Positions 43,467 through 53,200 of a stretch of 64,000 bases of DNA are shown piece after piece. The stretch spans positions 1 to 64,000 of the IMG/VR virus record IMGVR_UViG_3300020165_000019; one strand, given 5' to 3'. A model generated the notes under the pieces. It searched no databases, was not told the origin of the DNA, and saw nothing but the letters and a program-made list of their open reading frames with translations. This DNA is from a virus. Made by a program: the position numbers and the translations under genes. The first letter of the stretch is position 1, and every line of letters begins with the position of its first letter.

Positions 43467-44954
43467 ATGCCCGAACAACAGTACGACACATTCAGCAAGT
43501 TCGGAAAGTCGTTCCAAGAAAAATTAGTAAAGACAGTCCTCTTTGATCGCAATTTTGCGAATCAGATGGAAGAGGTATTGGATACCAGTTATCTAGAACT
43601 GAAGTATCTTCAGGTTTTTGTAGACCTGATGTTCCAACATAAGCAGTCCTATCCGCACCCAACCTATGAAGCAATGGTTTCAGTTGTGCGTACACAGACC
43701 GAAGATTACTCAGATAGTATTATTAAACAGGTCATTGAGTTTATGGCTCGCATCAAGAGCAATGCTATCGGTGATGACGACGAAGAATACGTCAAGGAAA
43801 AGTCCTTAGACTTTTGCAAGAAGCAGAAATTAAAAGAAGCCATCCTTAAGTCCGTTGACCTTCTCCAGTCCCAGAGCTTTGATCAGATCCAAAAGGTTAT
43901 CAACGAAGCTATGAATCTTGGAGCCGATAATAACCATGGACATGACTGGCACAAGGACGTTCTTGATCGCTTTGAGCTAAAGATGCGCAATCCTGTTTCT
44001 ACCCAGTGGGACGAGATTGATATGATTACTAAGGGTGGGCTTGGTAAGCGTGAGCTTGGCGTGGTGGTTGCTCCAACTGGCGCAGGTAAATCCATGGCTC
44101 TTGCTCACCTGGGTGCTCATGCAGTGATTAAAGGCAAGACCGTGGTCCATTATACGCTGGAGCTTGCCGACACCGTAGTTGGCCAACGCTACGATTCCTG
44201 TATTACAGGCATTGATTTAAAGAATTTGATGTCTATGAAAGATTCCATCTTGGGGGTGATTGAGCACATCCCTGGGCAACTCATTATCAAAGAGTATCCA
44301 ACCAAGTCAGCATCCACTCGTACAATCTCAACGCACCTAGAGAAACTAAAGCAAAAGGGTATCAACCCTGATATGATTATCGTGGACTATGCTGATCTTT
44401 TGAAACCAACAGCCTCCGGGTTCAAGACCCAGGAGCTACGCCACAGTCTTGGAAACATCTATGAAGAACTTCGAGCCATTGGCCAAGTTTGGGATATCCC
44501 AGTGTGGACAGCATCGCAGACGAATCGCAGTGGATTGAACGCCGAGGTTATCACGATGGAGTCCATCAGTGAAGCATTTAGCAAGTGCTTTGTAGCTGAC
44601 TTTATCTGTTCCATCTCCCGCACGGTTGAGGATAAGACCGAGAACAAAGGTCGCATGTTTGTGGCCAAAAACCGTAACGGTGTTGATGGCATTGTTTACC
44701 CAATGGAGATTGATACAGCCAAGGTTCATCTGCGAGTGCTCCCACCTGACGAGCACTCGACAATAGATGCTGTGGTGATGAAGACCAAACAAGAACAAGA
44801 TGAACACCTACGCAAGAAGTATCAGAAGTTTAAAGAAGAGCGCCGCAAACAACAAGCGGACGATAAAAAAAAAGTGAATGAAGAGAAGAGCCTTAAAAAT
44901 GAGTTACAAGATTTAGCAAAAAAAATAAAATCTGAGGAGCAAGAAGCAGTATGA
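43467..44954 (+). CDS. Replicative DNA helicase (DnaB/gp41-like)
   Basis: 495 aa from ATG 43467 (AAGGA six nt upstream). Walker A is APTGAGKSMAL, Walker B the MIIVDYADLL segment, and the RecA-like fold continues with IPVWTASQTNRSG (Gln sensor). The N-terminal ~180 residues form the helical collar with coiled segments, and the end is a Lys/Glu-rich helix. It would unwind DNA at the fork as a hexamer. It overlaps the reductase gene by 4 nt. Confidence 0.9.
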   Translation: MPEQQYDTFSKFGKSFQEKLVKTVLFDRNFANQMEEVLDTSYLELKYLQVFVDLMFQHKQSYPHPTYEAMVSVVRTQTEDYSDSIIKQVIEFMARIKSNAIGDDDEEYVKEKSLDFCKKQKLKEAILKSVDLLQSQSFDQIQKVINEAMNLGADNNHGHDWHKDVLDRFELKMRNPVSTQWDEIDMITKGGLGKRELGVVVAPTGAGKSMALAHLGAHAVIKGKTVVHYTLELADTVVGQRYDSCITGIDLKNLMSMKDSILGVIEHIPGQLIIKEYPTKSASTRTISTHLEKLKQKGINPDMIIVDYADLLKPTASGFKTQELRHSLGNIYEELRAIGQVWDIPVWTASQTNRSGLNAEVITMESISEAFSKCFVADFICSISRTVEDKTENKGRMFVAKNRNGVDGIVYPMEIDTAKVHLRVLPPDEHSTIDAVVMKTKQEQDEHLRKKYQKFKEERRKQQADDKKKVNEEKSLKNELQDLAKKIKSEEQEAV

Positions 44955-46822
44955 AAGATCAAGAAATTTCAACCAGGATATTATCCGATATCACAGTGTA
45001 CATGAAGTATGCCCGTTATTTGCCTGAGTTAAAGCGTCGAGAAACTTGGGAGGAACTTGTTGCTCGTAATATGGAAATGCATATGAAGAAGTACCCAAAT
45101 CTCAAGCAAGAGATTAAGGATAACTACCAATTCGTATATGATAAAAAGGTTCTCCCATCGATGCGATCCATGCAGTTCGCAGGGAAACCTATTGAAATCT
45201 CTCCTAACCGTGTGTTTAATTGCGCTTATGCTCCCGTGGATGACTGGCGTGTATTCGGCGAGATTATGTTTTTGTTACTTGGTGGAACTGGTGTCGGTTA
45301 CTCGGTCCAACAACATCATGTTGATGAATTGCCAGAGATCCGTAAACCTAATCCCAACAGAACTCGGAGGTATTTAGTAAATGATAGTATTGAAGGATGG
45401 GCTGATGCCGTCAAGTATCTTATCCGTAGTTACTTCTTCGGTGGCTCACGGCTACGATTTGATTATAGCGATATTCGCCCTAAGGGTGCTCGCCTTGTAA
45501 CGTCTGGCGGCAAAGCCCCAGGACCCCAACCACTGAAAGAGTGCTTGGTCAAAGTGGAAGGTGTTTTAACTGAGAAGAGTGATGGTGAAAAACTGTCGGC
45601 CATTGAAGTGCATGACATCGTTTGCCATATTGCCGACGCTGTTTTGGCTGGAGGCATTCGCCGTGCTGCTCTCATCTCTCTTTTTTCCGCAGATGATAAA
45701 GAGATGATTGCTTGCAAGTCTGGCAACTGGTGGGAGACTAATTCACAGCGAGGACGAGCCAACAACTCCGCTGTGCTTTTGCGGCACAAAGTAACAAAAG
45801 AATTCTTCTTAGATTTGTGGAAGCGAGTGGAAGCATCCAATGCCGGCGAGCCTGGTATCTACCTGTCCAACGATAAGGACTGGGGAACCAACCCGTGCTG
45901 CGAGATTGGGCTGCGACCATTTCAGTTTTGCAACCTGACTGAAGTCAATGTCAGTAATATTGCTGGACAGAATGATCTAGAAGAACGAGTGAGAGCCGCA
46001 TCTTTTATCGGCACACTCCAAGCTGGCTACACAGACTTTCATTATCTCCGTCCAGTTTGGCAGCGGACCACCGAGAAGGACGCCCTTATTGGTGTGTCTA
46101 TGACTGGTATCGCTTCCGGTCGTGTGCTTCAAGATGACATTAGTTTGACGGATGCTGCCAACGTAGTGAAAGAGGAAAATGTTCGTGTTGCAGATATGAT
46201 TGGAATCAATCACGCAGCCCGCACAACCTGTGTTAAGCCTGCTGGAACCACCAGCTTGACCCTAGGAACTTCCAGTGGTATTCACGCCTGGCACAATGAT
46301 TATTATATCCGCCGAATTAGAGTTGGCAAAAATGAGCCAATTTATTGGCACCTTGCTGTCAACCACCCTGATCTGGTTGAGGATGAGTACTTCCGCCCAC
46401 ATGATACAGCCGTAATATCAGTGCCCCAGCGGGCACCCGAAGGTTCTATTTTGCGTGATGAAAGTGCGTTTCAGCTTTTGCGTCGGGTAAAGAAGATTAC
46501 CAAAGAATGGATTAACCCTGGCAAACGCTCTGGACAGAACGGCCACAATGTCTCTGCGACTGTATCTTTACATGAAAATGAGTGGACTGATGCTGGCGAA
46601 TGGATGTGGGATAACCGTAACTCATACAACGGATTGGCTGTTCTTCCGTACAACGGTGGAACTTATCAACAAGCACCGTTTGAGGACTGTTCGAAAGAAA
46701 AATACGAAGCCATGTTATCGGCTCTTGAAAACGTTGACCTCACAAAGATTATTGAAGAGGATGACAACACCGATCTCAAAGGCGAGGCTGCTTGTGCCGG
46801 GGGTGCGTGTGAAATTACTTAA
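44951..46822 (+). CDS. Adenosylcobalamin-dependent class II ribonucleotide reductase
   Basis: 623 aa monomeric RtpR/NrdJ type. VFNCAYAP holds the first active Cys, GGTGVGYSVQ follows, NPCCEIGL with QFCNLTEV contains the thiyl-Cys region with the radical-acceptor Glu, and TCVKPAGTTSLTLG is the phosphate loop. The last residues AACAGGACEIT carry the redox pair C615 and C620. No small subunit is encoded nearby, as expected for class II. It converts ribonucleotides to deoxyribonucleotides using B12. It is shorter than the Lactobacillus enzyme (about 740 aa). It starts inside the helicase gene's end. Confidence 0.88.
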   Translation: MKDQEISTRILSDITVYMKYARYLPELKRRETWEELVARNMEMHMKKYPNLKQEIKDNYQFVYDKKVLPSMRSMQFAGKPIEISPNRVFNCAYAPVDDWRVFGEIMFLLLGGTGVGYSVQQHHVDELPEIRKPNPNRTRRYLVNDSIEGWADAVKYLIRSYFFGGSRLRFDYSDIRPKGARLVTSGGKAPGPQPLKECLVKVEGVLTEKSDGEKLSAIEVHDIVCHIADAVLAGGIRRAALISLFSADDKEMIACKSGNWWETNSQRGRANNSAVLLRHKVTKEFFLDLWKRVEASNAGEPGIYLSNDKDWGTNPCCEIGLRPFQFCNLTEVNVSNIAGQNDLEERVRAASFIGTLQAGYTDFHYLRPVWQRTTEKDALIGVSMTGIASGRVLQDDISLTDAANVVKEENVRVADMIGINHAARTTCVKPAGTTSLTLGTSSGIHAWHNDYYIRRIRVGKNEPIYWHLAVNHPDLVEDEYFRPHDTAVISVPQRAPEGSILRDESAFQLLRRVKKITKEWINPGKRSGQNGHNVSATVSLHENEWTDAGEWMWDNRNSYNGLAVLPYNGGTYQQAPFEDCSKEKYEAMLSALENVDLTKIIEEDDNTDLKGEAACAGGACEIT

Positions 46823-46836
46823 AGGGAAACAAAAAC

Positions 46837-46842
46837 TATAAT
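46837..46842 (+). promoter_or_regulatory. Possible -10 element
   Basis: TATAAT in a TA-rich run upstream of the small gene at 46870. A weak TTACTT stands 16 nt upstream; no strong -35. Confidence 0.3.
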
Positions 46843-46869
46843 ATAATATAAAGAGGAAAGGAGTCTAAC

Positions 46870-47103
46870 ATGGCTACTCTAAACTTTATTATGCCCCGTG
46901 AGCTACAAGAAGGATTTTGTAATCGAGAGGCGAAACAAAACAAGGTGAAACATGCGTGGGTTCCCTCTGGGCAGACCCGTGCTATCTTTGGCGACCAGAT
47001 AGCGATCGAGTGTTATTGTAAACATTGTAATAAACGAGAATGGACCCAGACTTCTCGCTTTGAGTTTGAAATGCTACAGGATTATTGGGAGGAATTAAGA
47101 TGA
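46870..47103 (+). CDS. Small zinc-ribbon-like protein
   Basis: 77 aa, with a GAGGAAAGGAG site. CYCKHCNKREW near residues 48-58 provides closely spaced Cys, plus another Cys at 17; a short helical end follows. Possibly binds zinc or DNA. It overlaps the GroES-like gene start (ATGA). Confidence 0.6.
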   Translation: MATLNFIMPRELQEGFCNREAKQNKVKHAWVPSGQTRAIFGDQIAIECYCKHCNKREWTQTSRFEFEMLQDYWEELR

Positions 47104-47351
47104 AACCTTTAAATCGCAGACTACTTATTGAAATAATCGAGGAGGATCCACAACAGGGTGCGTTCTTTGTACCTACAGAGGAGAAGGTTGAAGACTTCTT
47201 ACCGGCTAAAGTATTGGACTGCGCTGACGATTGCGCAAAAGACTTAACCGGAAAGACAGTTGTCATCCACGCTTTTGGTAGAGAGGAAGTAACCGTTAAA
47301 GGTAAAAGATATACTTTTATTGGTGAAAGTCATCTGATCTGTGTGGAGTAA
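47100..47351 (+). CDS. GroES-like co-chaperonin
   Basis: 83 aa from the ATG at 47100, preceded by GGGAGGAA. MKPLNRRLLIEI matches the Hsp10 N-terminal strand, VPTEEKVEDFLPAKVLDCADD the central barrel, LTGKTVVIHAFGREEV the G-x-V strand and YTFIGESHLICV the C-terminal strand. Hsp10 and T4 gp31 (needed to fold gp23) share this barrel. The mobile loop is short and differs from GroES, and no GroEL is in the window, so it probably pairs with the host chaperonin. Confidence 0.75.
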   Translation: MKPLNRRLLIEIIEEDPQQGAFFVPTEEKVEDFLPAKVLDCADDCAKDLTGKTVVIHAFGREEVTVKGKRYTFIGESHLICVE

Positions 47352-47354
47352 TGT

Positions 47355-48053
47355 ATGAAAAAGATTTTGAGCGAGTGGAAGAAGTTTTTGAATGAGTCTG
47401 GTTTCAATAGGATTAGAAATATTCTTCAAGGCAAGGTGGCCTCGGTAAACACCATAGGCTTCATGACTGGTGAGAATCCTATGGCGCAAAAGCTATCTCG
47501 CAAACAGAATCAAAAACTAAACAAAGAGTTGATGGCATTCATGCGAGAGCGAGGCTATGGACCTATCCGCATCAAAGGACGCTTTGGAAACAAGGAGCGG
47601 TCACTAATGATTCCCAACATTACTAGAGAAGACATGGTAGAGGCTGGGCAATATTTCAACCAAGAATCTGTTATCTGGGGAGAAAAGACAGGCGAAGATA
47701 AATTTGTCTTCGAATATATTGAAGGTAACAAGACCTTACAGAAAAGAGACGCTGTTCTGTTTGACGATGAGGTACAGGCTCGTGAAGATTTCTTTTCCCA
47801 AGAGAGGCAATCAGCCGGCCGTAAGTTTTTTATTCCGTTCTTTGATGAGCAGTATGAGATGGAAGAGGGTTTTGAATATGATTACGACTTACCCAGTCTA
47901 AACGAAACCCAACGGGAACAGAACAAAGAACTAATCAAAGAAATAAATGAGCGAGTTAAAAACACTTTAGATACTAATCGAACACCAAAGTCTCGCTGGC
48001 ACCATCGTCAAATATTGAAAATTAATCTTCGGGAACTAAAAAATAAATTATGA
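47355..48053 (+). CDS. DUF3293-like protein with capsid-targeting-like N-terminus
   Basis: 232 aa. Residues 1-14 (MKKILSEWKKFLNE) are an amphipathic helix ending L-N-E, like T4 capsid-targeting sequences cut by gp21. The body has VNTIGFMTGENPMAQ, NKELMAFMRERGYGPIRIKGRFGNKERSLMI and YFNQESVIW, the order of motifs in DUF3293 (x-T-A-x-N-P; G-F/Y; E-x-S; FxQ-x-x-x). The tail is acidic, then basic. If packaged, it would enter the host with DNA. Follows the GroES-like gene by 3 nt and overlaps the next gene by 4. Confidence 0.6.
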   Translation: MKKILSEWKKFLNESGFNRIRNILQGKVASVNTIGFMTGENPMAQKLSRKQNQKLNKELMAFMRERGYGPIRIKGRFGNKERSLMIPNITREDMVEAGQYFNQESVIWGEKTGEDKFVFEYIEGNKTLQKRDAVLFDDEVQAREDFFSQERQSAGRKFFIPFFDEQYEMEEGFEYDYDLPSLNETQREQNKELIKEINERVKNTLDTNRTPKSRWHHRQILKINLRELKNKL

Positions 48054-48550
48054 ATTCATTAGTTGAAAAGTTTAAGGACTTTATTACAGAGCAGCGTGCT
48101 CGTAAAGATCAGTTTGACCGGAACGGTCTCATTAAGTTGTTTCACTATTCTCGCCCCGATGTAGAAAGCCTGATGCTGGACCCAGAATTCGGCGCTCAAT
48201 CCTATTCCAGAAATGATTATATTGTTTCAGACGTTCCGAGAGTTTTCTTTTATGTAGACCCGAATGACAAAGAAAGATATTTCTATGGAGCAAACTTATT
48301 TACTGTTGACGTTCCGACAAATAAGGTGTATGATCTTACGGCAGATAAAGAAGGATATATTGAAAAGGTAAGACACCCTATATATGGTCTAAGAGATCGT
48401 GAGGAGTGGAACACCCTGTTAGAAACGATCAGAGAAGATTACGATGGTGTTTTTTATGACACAGGAAACCTTAAAATAGTAACTTGGTTTTACCCCATTG
48501 AGGTAAACCGCATATCATCAGAAGAACAAGCCCGACTTGAGGGCAGATAA
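48050..48550 (+). CDS. ADP-ribosyltransferase-like protein with capsid-targeting-like N-terminus (candidate)
   Basis: 166 aa. The N-terminus MNSLVEKFKDFITEQ is of the capsid-targeting kind (ends I-T-E). After it come LIKLFHYSRPDVESLMLDPEFG and a RVFFYVDP strand, then KVYDL and YDGVFYDTG. The H-Y-S ... L-D-P ... R-x-F/Y-F-Y-V-D order recalls an HYS-type ADP-ribosyltransferase-like domain seen in large polyvalent phage proteins. The family is uncertain and catalytic residues cannot be fixed by eye. T4 packages the ADP-ribosyltransferase Alt in its head, which makes the N-terminus notable. Confidence 0.45.
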   Translation: MNSLVEKFKDFITEQRARKDQFDRNGLIKLFHYSRPDVESLMLDPEFGAQSYSRNDYIVSDVPRVFFYVDPNDKERYFYGANLFTVDVPTNKVYDLTADKEGYIEKVRHPIYGLRDREEWNTLLETIREDYDGVFYDTGNLKIVTWFYPIEVNRISSEEQARLEGR

Positions 48551-48565
48551 AGAAAGGTATAAAAA

Positions 48566-49528
48566 ATGAAAAGAACCGCTGAGTGCATTACCCCGCACCA
48601 TCCTGATAAGATTTGTGATAGGGTATCAGACGCTGTTTTGGACGAGTGTCTCAGGCAAGATCCTAATTCTAGGGTTGCTATTGAGACCATGGGAGGACAT
48701 CGAAAGATTGTCGTGATGGGCGAAATTACCACAGACGCTGAATTGGATATCCCCAGGATTGTAAAAAGTGTCTATGATGATGTTGATGAAATAGATGTCC
48801 ACGTTGTCAAGCAGAGTAATTTTATTTCTCAAGGAGTGGATACCGGCGGTGCTGGTGACCAGGGTATCATGGTAGGTTATGCCTGCGATGATAATCAGCA
48901 GATGATCCCGCAAGAGCTTTATCTTGCTCGGCAGTTATGCCAACTACTTTATGAAGACTATCCCTATGACGGTAAGACTCAGGTAACTTTAGATGATGGC
49001 GTTATTACTGCTGTCGTGGCAAGTTTTCAAAAGACTTCAGGCTTAGAGCTTTATAACCGGGTGGAAGAGTGGCTCGACGATCAAGGGTATAAGAACCCAT
49101 CTGGCTCCGTTGAGATTCATTGCAACCCAGCGGGCGATTGGGAAGTCGGCGGCTTTGATGCAGACACAGGACTGACCGGTCGCAAATTGGTTGTTGATAA
49201 TTATGGCCCTAGGGTCCCAATTGGCGGCGGTGCCTTCTCCGGCAAAGACCCTAGTAAGGTTGATCGCTCGGCAGCTTATATGGCTCGCCGCATTGCAGTT
49301 GACTATCTAAATAATCACGACGCTAAAGAAGTTTATGTTTACCTTGCTTATGCGATTGGGCACCCGGCACCTGTTCAAGCCACAGCTATCGTGGACGGAC
49401 AGCATCATGATGTCGAGGGCTATGACTTAACACCCAATGGTATCTCAGAATTGTTACAGTTACGAGAGCCAAAGTATCGCCAGACAGCCGGCTGGGGTCA
49501 CTTTGGAAACGGTTTTCTCTGGGGCTAA
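48566..49528 (+). CDS. metK: S-adenosylmethionine synthetase (MetK family)
   Basis: 320 aa. ITPHHPDKICDRVSDAVLD is the S-x-GHPDK motif with the first Gly replaced by His, GAGDQGIMVGYA and GGGAFSGKDPSKVDRSAAYMAR are the ATP and metal sites. The enzyme makes SAM from methionine and ATP. It is about 60 residues shorter than E. coli MetK (384 aa), with the difference spread over loops and the central domain. A phage SAM synthetase could feed DNA methylation or restore SAM drained elsewhere. AAGGTA precedes the ATG. Confidence 0.88.
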   Translation: MKRTAECITPHHPDKICDRVSDAVLDECLRQDPNSRVAIETMGGHRKIVVMGEITTDAELDIPRIVKSVYDDVDEIDVHVVKQSNFISQGVDTGGAGDQGIMVGYACDDNQQMIPQELYLARQLCQLLYEDYPYDGKTQVTLDDGVITAVVASFQKTSGLELYNRVEEWLDDQGYKNPSGSVEIHCNPAGDWEVGGFDADTGLTGRKLVVDNYGPRVPIGGGAFSGKDPSKVDRSAAYMARRIAVDYLNNHDAKEVYVYLAYAIGHPAPVQATAIVDGQHHDVEGYDLTPNGISELLQLREPKYRQTAGWGHFGNGFLWG

Positions 49529-49552
49529 TAACATCTTATGGGAGACGCAAAG

Positions 49553-49912
49553 ATGAGCGAAGAACAGAAAACAGTTAACACAGTTGCTGACGACTTGATT
49601 CCTAAGCCACCACCAAAGTTGGCACCAAGAGGAATTACCAGTTTTACCGTATACCGCCAACACGACGAGACAGGAGTTTCGGGTGACGGTGTTGTTATTG
49701 AGGGAGTTGTCATGGCCACGGGTCAATGTGTTGTACATTGGCTTTACCCTCCACCCCGTGGTGGTATCGCTATCTTTGACAGTATGAGTGATTTTGTTAA
49801 GGTTCATATTGAACCACACCCAGCCAATCAAACCATCATCACTTATCAGGACGGACACAAAGATGTGTACGGGCACAAGCCTGATGAAGATAAAGAGGAA
49901 GAAGAAAAATAA
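49553..49912 (+). CDS. Unknown protein with conserved HWLYPPPRGGIAIF segment
   Basis: 119 aa from the ATG at 49553 with GGGAGA upstream; ATG at 49538 is an alternative without a ribosome site. Acidic ends flank a beta domain: ITSFTVYRQHDETGVSGDG, VVIEGVVMATGQCVVHWLYPPP, FDSMSDFVKVHI. The V-H-W-L-x-(P) and S-x-G-x-x-x-F/Y-x-S segments recur in uncharacterised phage proteins of many hosts. No function is known. Confidence 0.55.
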   Translation: MSEEQKTVNTVADDLIPKPPPKLAPRGITSFTVYRQHDETGVSGDGVVIEGVVMATGQCVVHWLYPPPRGGIAIFDSMSDFVKVHIEPHPANQTIITYQDGHKDVYGHKPDEDKEEEEK

Positions 49913-49956
49913 TACTTCTATTTAAAACAATTGGAGATCCCCACATGCTGGGTGGA

Positions 49957-49989
49957 GAGCAGGGCGGCTGGTGCCCTGCTCATTTTTTT
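49957..49989 (+). terminator. Rho-independent terminator
   Basis: GAGCAGGGC and GCCCTGCTC form a perfect 9-bp stem with a 7-nt loop, followed by ATTTTTTT. It ends the MetK transcription unit just before the next promoter. Confidence 0.9.
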
Positions 49990-49990
49990 C

Positions 49991-50018
49991 TTGAACAATT
50001 TAGAATCTCTGCTATAAT
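49991..50018 (+). promoter_or_regulatory. sigma70-like promoter
   Basis: TTGAAC at 49991-49996, a 16-nt spacer and TATAAT at 50013-50018, then GAGGAGAGAG before the start at 50043. Directly follows the terminator. Confidence 0.75.
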
Positions 50019-50042
50019 ATACATATAGAAGAGGAGAGAGAA

Positions 50043-50255
50043 ATGAAAGTCGGAGATCTTGTCAAGTTCACCAATCGCAGTCACAGCCTTTATCACAAGT
50101 ATTCCAAGGGTGTAGGTCTTGTTACAGAGATTGATCACATTGCTAAATACAACAGAGGCTCCCGCCAAGAATATCTTGGAGCTAAGGTCACAGTCCAGTT
50201 CCCAGAACTAGACAAACCATCAGTCGTTACAGAATTTTCACTACAAGTAATTTAA
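50043..50255 (+). CDS. Small SH3/KOW-like protein (MKVGDLVKF type)
   Basis: 70 aa, with promoter and GGAGAGAG leader of the mini-gene array type. MKVGDLVKF, then GVGLVTEID, then AKVTVQFPE and EFSLQVI suit a five-strand barrel. It sits directly before the DnaE polymerase gene and probably shares its transcript. Function unknown. Confidence 0.65.
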   Translation: MKVGDLVKFTNRSHSLYHKYSKGVGLVTEIDHIAKYNRGSRQEYLGAKVTVQFPELDKPSVVTEFSLQVI

Positions 50256-50268
50256 AGGAAGGTAGTCA

Positions 50269-53200
50269 ATGACTAACCGAATTGAAAGCAAGATCCCATT
50301 CGTGGGATTACATGCTCACTCAGGACTCTCACCGTTTGACGGACTGGGAATGCCTGGGGAGCATATGGACTTCGCCTACGAGAACGGGATGAACGCCCAC
50401 GCCCTGACCGACCACGGTCACATGAACGGGCTCTCGTTTCAGGTGGAGCACTTAAAGAAAATGAAGGAGGGCGGCAAAGACTTCCGAGCCATCTACGGAT
50501 GTGAATCTTACTTCATTAAGTCCCATCGTAAATGGCGTACAATGTACGAGGAGCACAAGGCTAACTCCAAGAAGCAGAAGAAGGAAGAGTATGGGATGGT
50601 CATCGAGGATGAGGACCGACAAAAGAAGTTCAACCCACTCAACCGACGAAGCCATCTTGTGATGGTCGCTCAGAATCAGACAGGTCTAAATAACTTATTC
50701 AAGCTAGTGTCCGATAGTTATCAGCCTGAAAACTTCTATCGCTATCCTCGTATGGATTTTGAGATGCTAGACAAATACAACGAGGGGCTTATTATCAGCA
50801 CCGCTTGTATGTCTGGCCCATTGTTTGGAGACTTCTGGAAGAACCGAGACAAGAGTCCAGACCATGTACTCTCCGCTATGCGGGATACCATTGCTCAGTT
50901 CAAGGAGATCTTCGGCGACAGGTTTTACGGAGAGGTCCAGTGGAATGATATTCCCGAGCAGCATCTCGGCAACAATTATATTATCCAAGCCTGTATGGAA
51001 ATGGGAGTAGAGGTTATCAGCACAGCCGATAGTCATTACCCACGACCAGAACTTTGGAAAGAGCGAGAGATGTACAAGCGCATCGGCTGGGGCGGCAAGA
51101 TCCCAGCCTGGGCTGAAGGCGGCAATGGTCTTCCCGATTCGGTTGATGAGGTCGGCTACGAACTCTACCCGAAGAATGGCGACCAAATGTGGGAGAGTTA
51201 CAAGAGTTACTCTGCCAAGCATCGCACAGAGTACGACGATACTTTTGTCCGTGACTCAATTGAGCGTACACATCACATTGCCTTTGACCGCTGTGAAGAC
51301 TTCCTTCCTGACAGCACCGTCCGACTCCCTGAGTTCGTGGTACCTGAAGGCAAGACAGCCATCCAGGCTCTGACCTCTGACGCTCTGGCGGGAATGAAAG
51401 AAAAGAATATCACAGACCCAGAGTATGTGGACCGCTTGAAGTATGAACTTAATATTATCAAGGAGCGAGGCTTCGCTCAATACTTCCTGACGATGAAAGC
51501 CATTTCAGACAAAGCCCAGGAGGAAATGCTGGTAGGCCTTGGACGGGGGTCGGCTGCCGGCTCGCTCCTGTCATATGTTCTGGACATCACACAGATTGAC
51601 CCAATCAAATATGCTCTCCAGTTTGAGAGGTTTCTGACCAAGGGCGGCAAGGGCTACCCCGACATTGACTTTGATGTTGAGGAACCAATGGAACTGAAGC
51701 AGCAACTGGCAGAGGAGTGGGCTAAGATCGGCGTGAACGTTGTTCCCATCAGCAACTTCAACACACTCCAGTTGCGTTCACTTATCAAAGACATCGGTAA
51801 ATTTTATGATATTCCATTCACCGAGGTCAACAAGGTGACTGGTGTGATGATGGCGGAAGCCACCCCTCTAGCCAAGAAGGCTCACGGGCAGACTGCCGGT
51901 GTCTACACTCCCACATTTGATGAGGTAAAAGAATACAGTGAAACACTCCAAGCATTTTTCCAGAAGTACCCAGAGGTTGCTACTCACGTTGATCACTTGT
52001 TCGGCAATATGCGGAGTATTTCTCGGCACGCTGGTGGGGTTGTTGTTGCGGAGAACCTTGACAGGCACATGCCCCTGATCAACTCCGGCGGTGTCATCCA
52101 GACCCCCTGGAGTGAAGGTCAGAACGTCAGACACTTAGAACCCCTCGGATTCATTAAGTTCGACCTGCTTGGCCTGTCAACTCTTCGTATGATTTCGGGA
52201 GCTATCCGTCACATCCTTAAGCGCCACCAAGGCATTGAGGAGCCGACCTTTGAACAGGTCAGAGATTATTATAATACTCATCTCCACCCGGATACCATTG
52301 ACTTTGATAATCAGCAAGTCTGGAAGGAAGTATTCCACGAGGGCAAGTGGGCTGGCATCTTCCAGATGACCAATGGTGGAGCCCAGCGGTTCTGTCAAGA
52401 AGCCCAGCCAGAATCTCTTTTGGACTTCGCTGCTGTCACGGCTATCTTCCGCCCTGGTCCACTTAGCGCCAAGGCTCACAGCCTGTACGTCGCAAACAAG
52501 ACCAACCCTGACCAAGTACATTACGACCACCCAATCATCAAAGAAGTGCTCGGAGAAACCTATGGTCTTTTAGTCTTCCAAGAGCAGTTAGCTATGCTCG
52601 CCCACAAACTCGGCAAGGACCTCTCGCTGGATGAGGGCAACCTTCTCCGTAAGGTCCTGACCAAAAAGGGAACAGGGAAAGATAAAGTAAAAGATAACCT
52701 GTACAAGAAGTTTGTAGCCGGCTGTGCCGAACACGGATTGTCCAAAGAGGTTGCCGACAAGCAGTGGGCAAACATGGAGTTCTTCTCAGGCTACGGCTTC
52801 AACTTGTCGCACGCCGTGTCCTACGGAGCGGTATCCTTCCAGTGTGCGTGGCTCAGTCATTACTACCCAGTGGAGTGGATGGCTGCGTTCTTGGACAAGG
52901 AGCCAGAAGACAAGAAGGCAGGGGCAATTAACACAGCCAAGTCCTTTGGCTTCGAGATCGTCCCACCCAGTATCAACAAGTCAGGACGAGTGTGGGAGAT
53001 CGGTGAAGATGGCAACACTTTGATTCAGCCGCTTGCCGGCATTAAGGGTCTGGGCGACAGTGCCATTGATCAGATTGTAGCCAACCGACCTTTCAATAGT
53101 ATTGAGGAGTTTATCTTCAACGAGAATATTACATACTCCAAGCTCAATAAGAAAGCCTTGGATGTTCTGGTCAGAAGCAAAGCCCTTGACGAGTTGATGG

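Noticed and set aside
44951-46822. Class I (NrdA) reductase
   Set aside because: No NrdB nearby; the NPC-x-E, QFCNLTEV pattern and C-terminal Cys pair fit monomeric class II.
49945-50028. 27-codon ORF beginning ATGCTGGGTGGA just before the terminator
   Set aside because: Its codons lie within the terminator stem, T-run and next promoter, so it is most likely non-coding.
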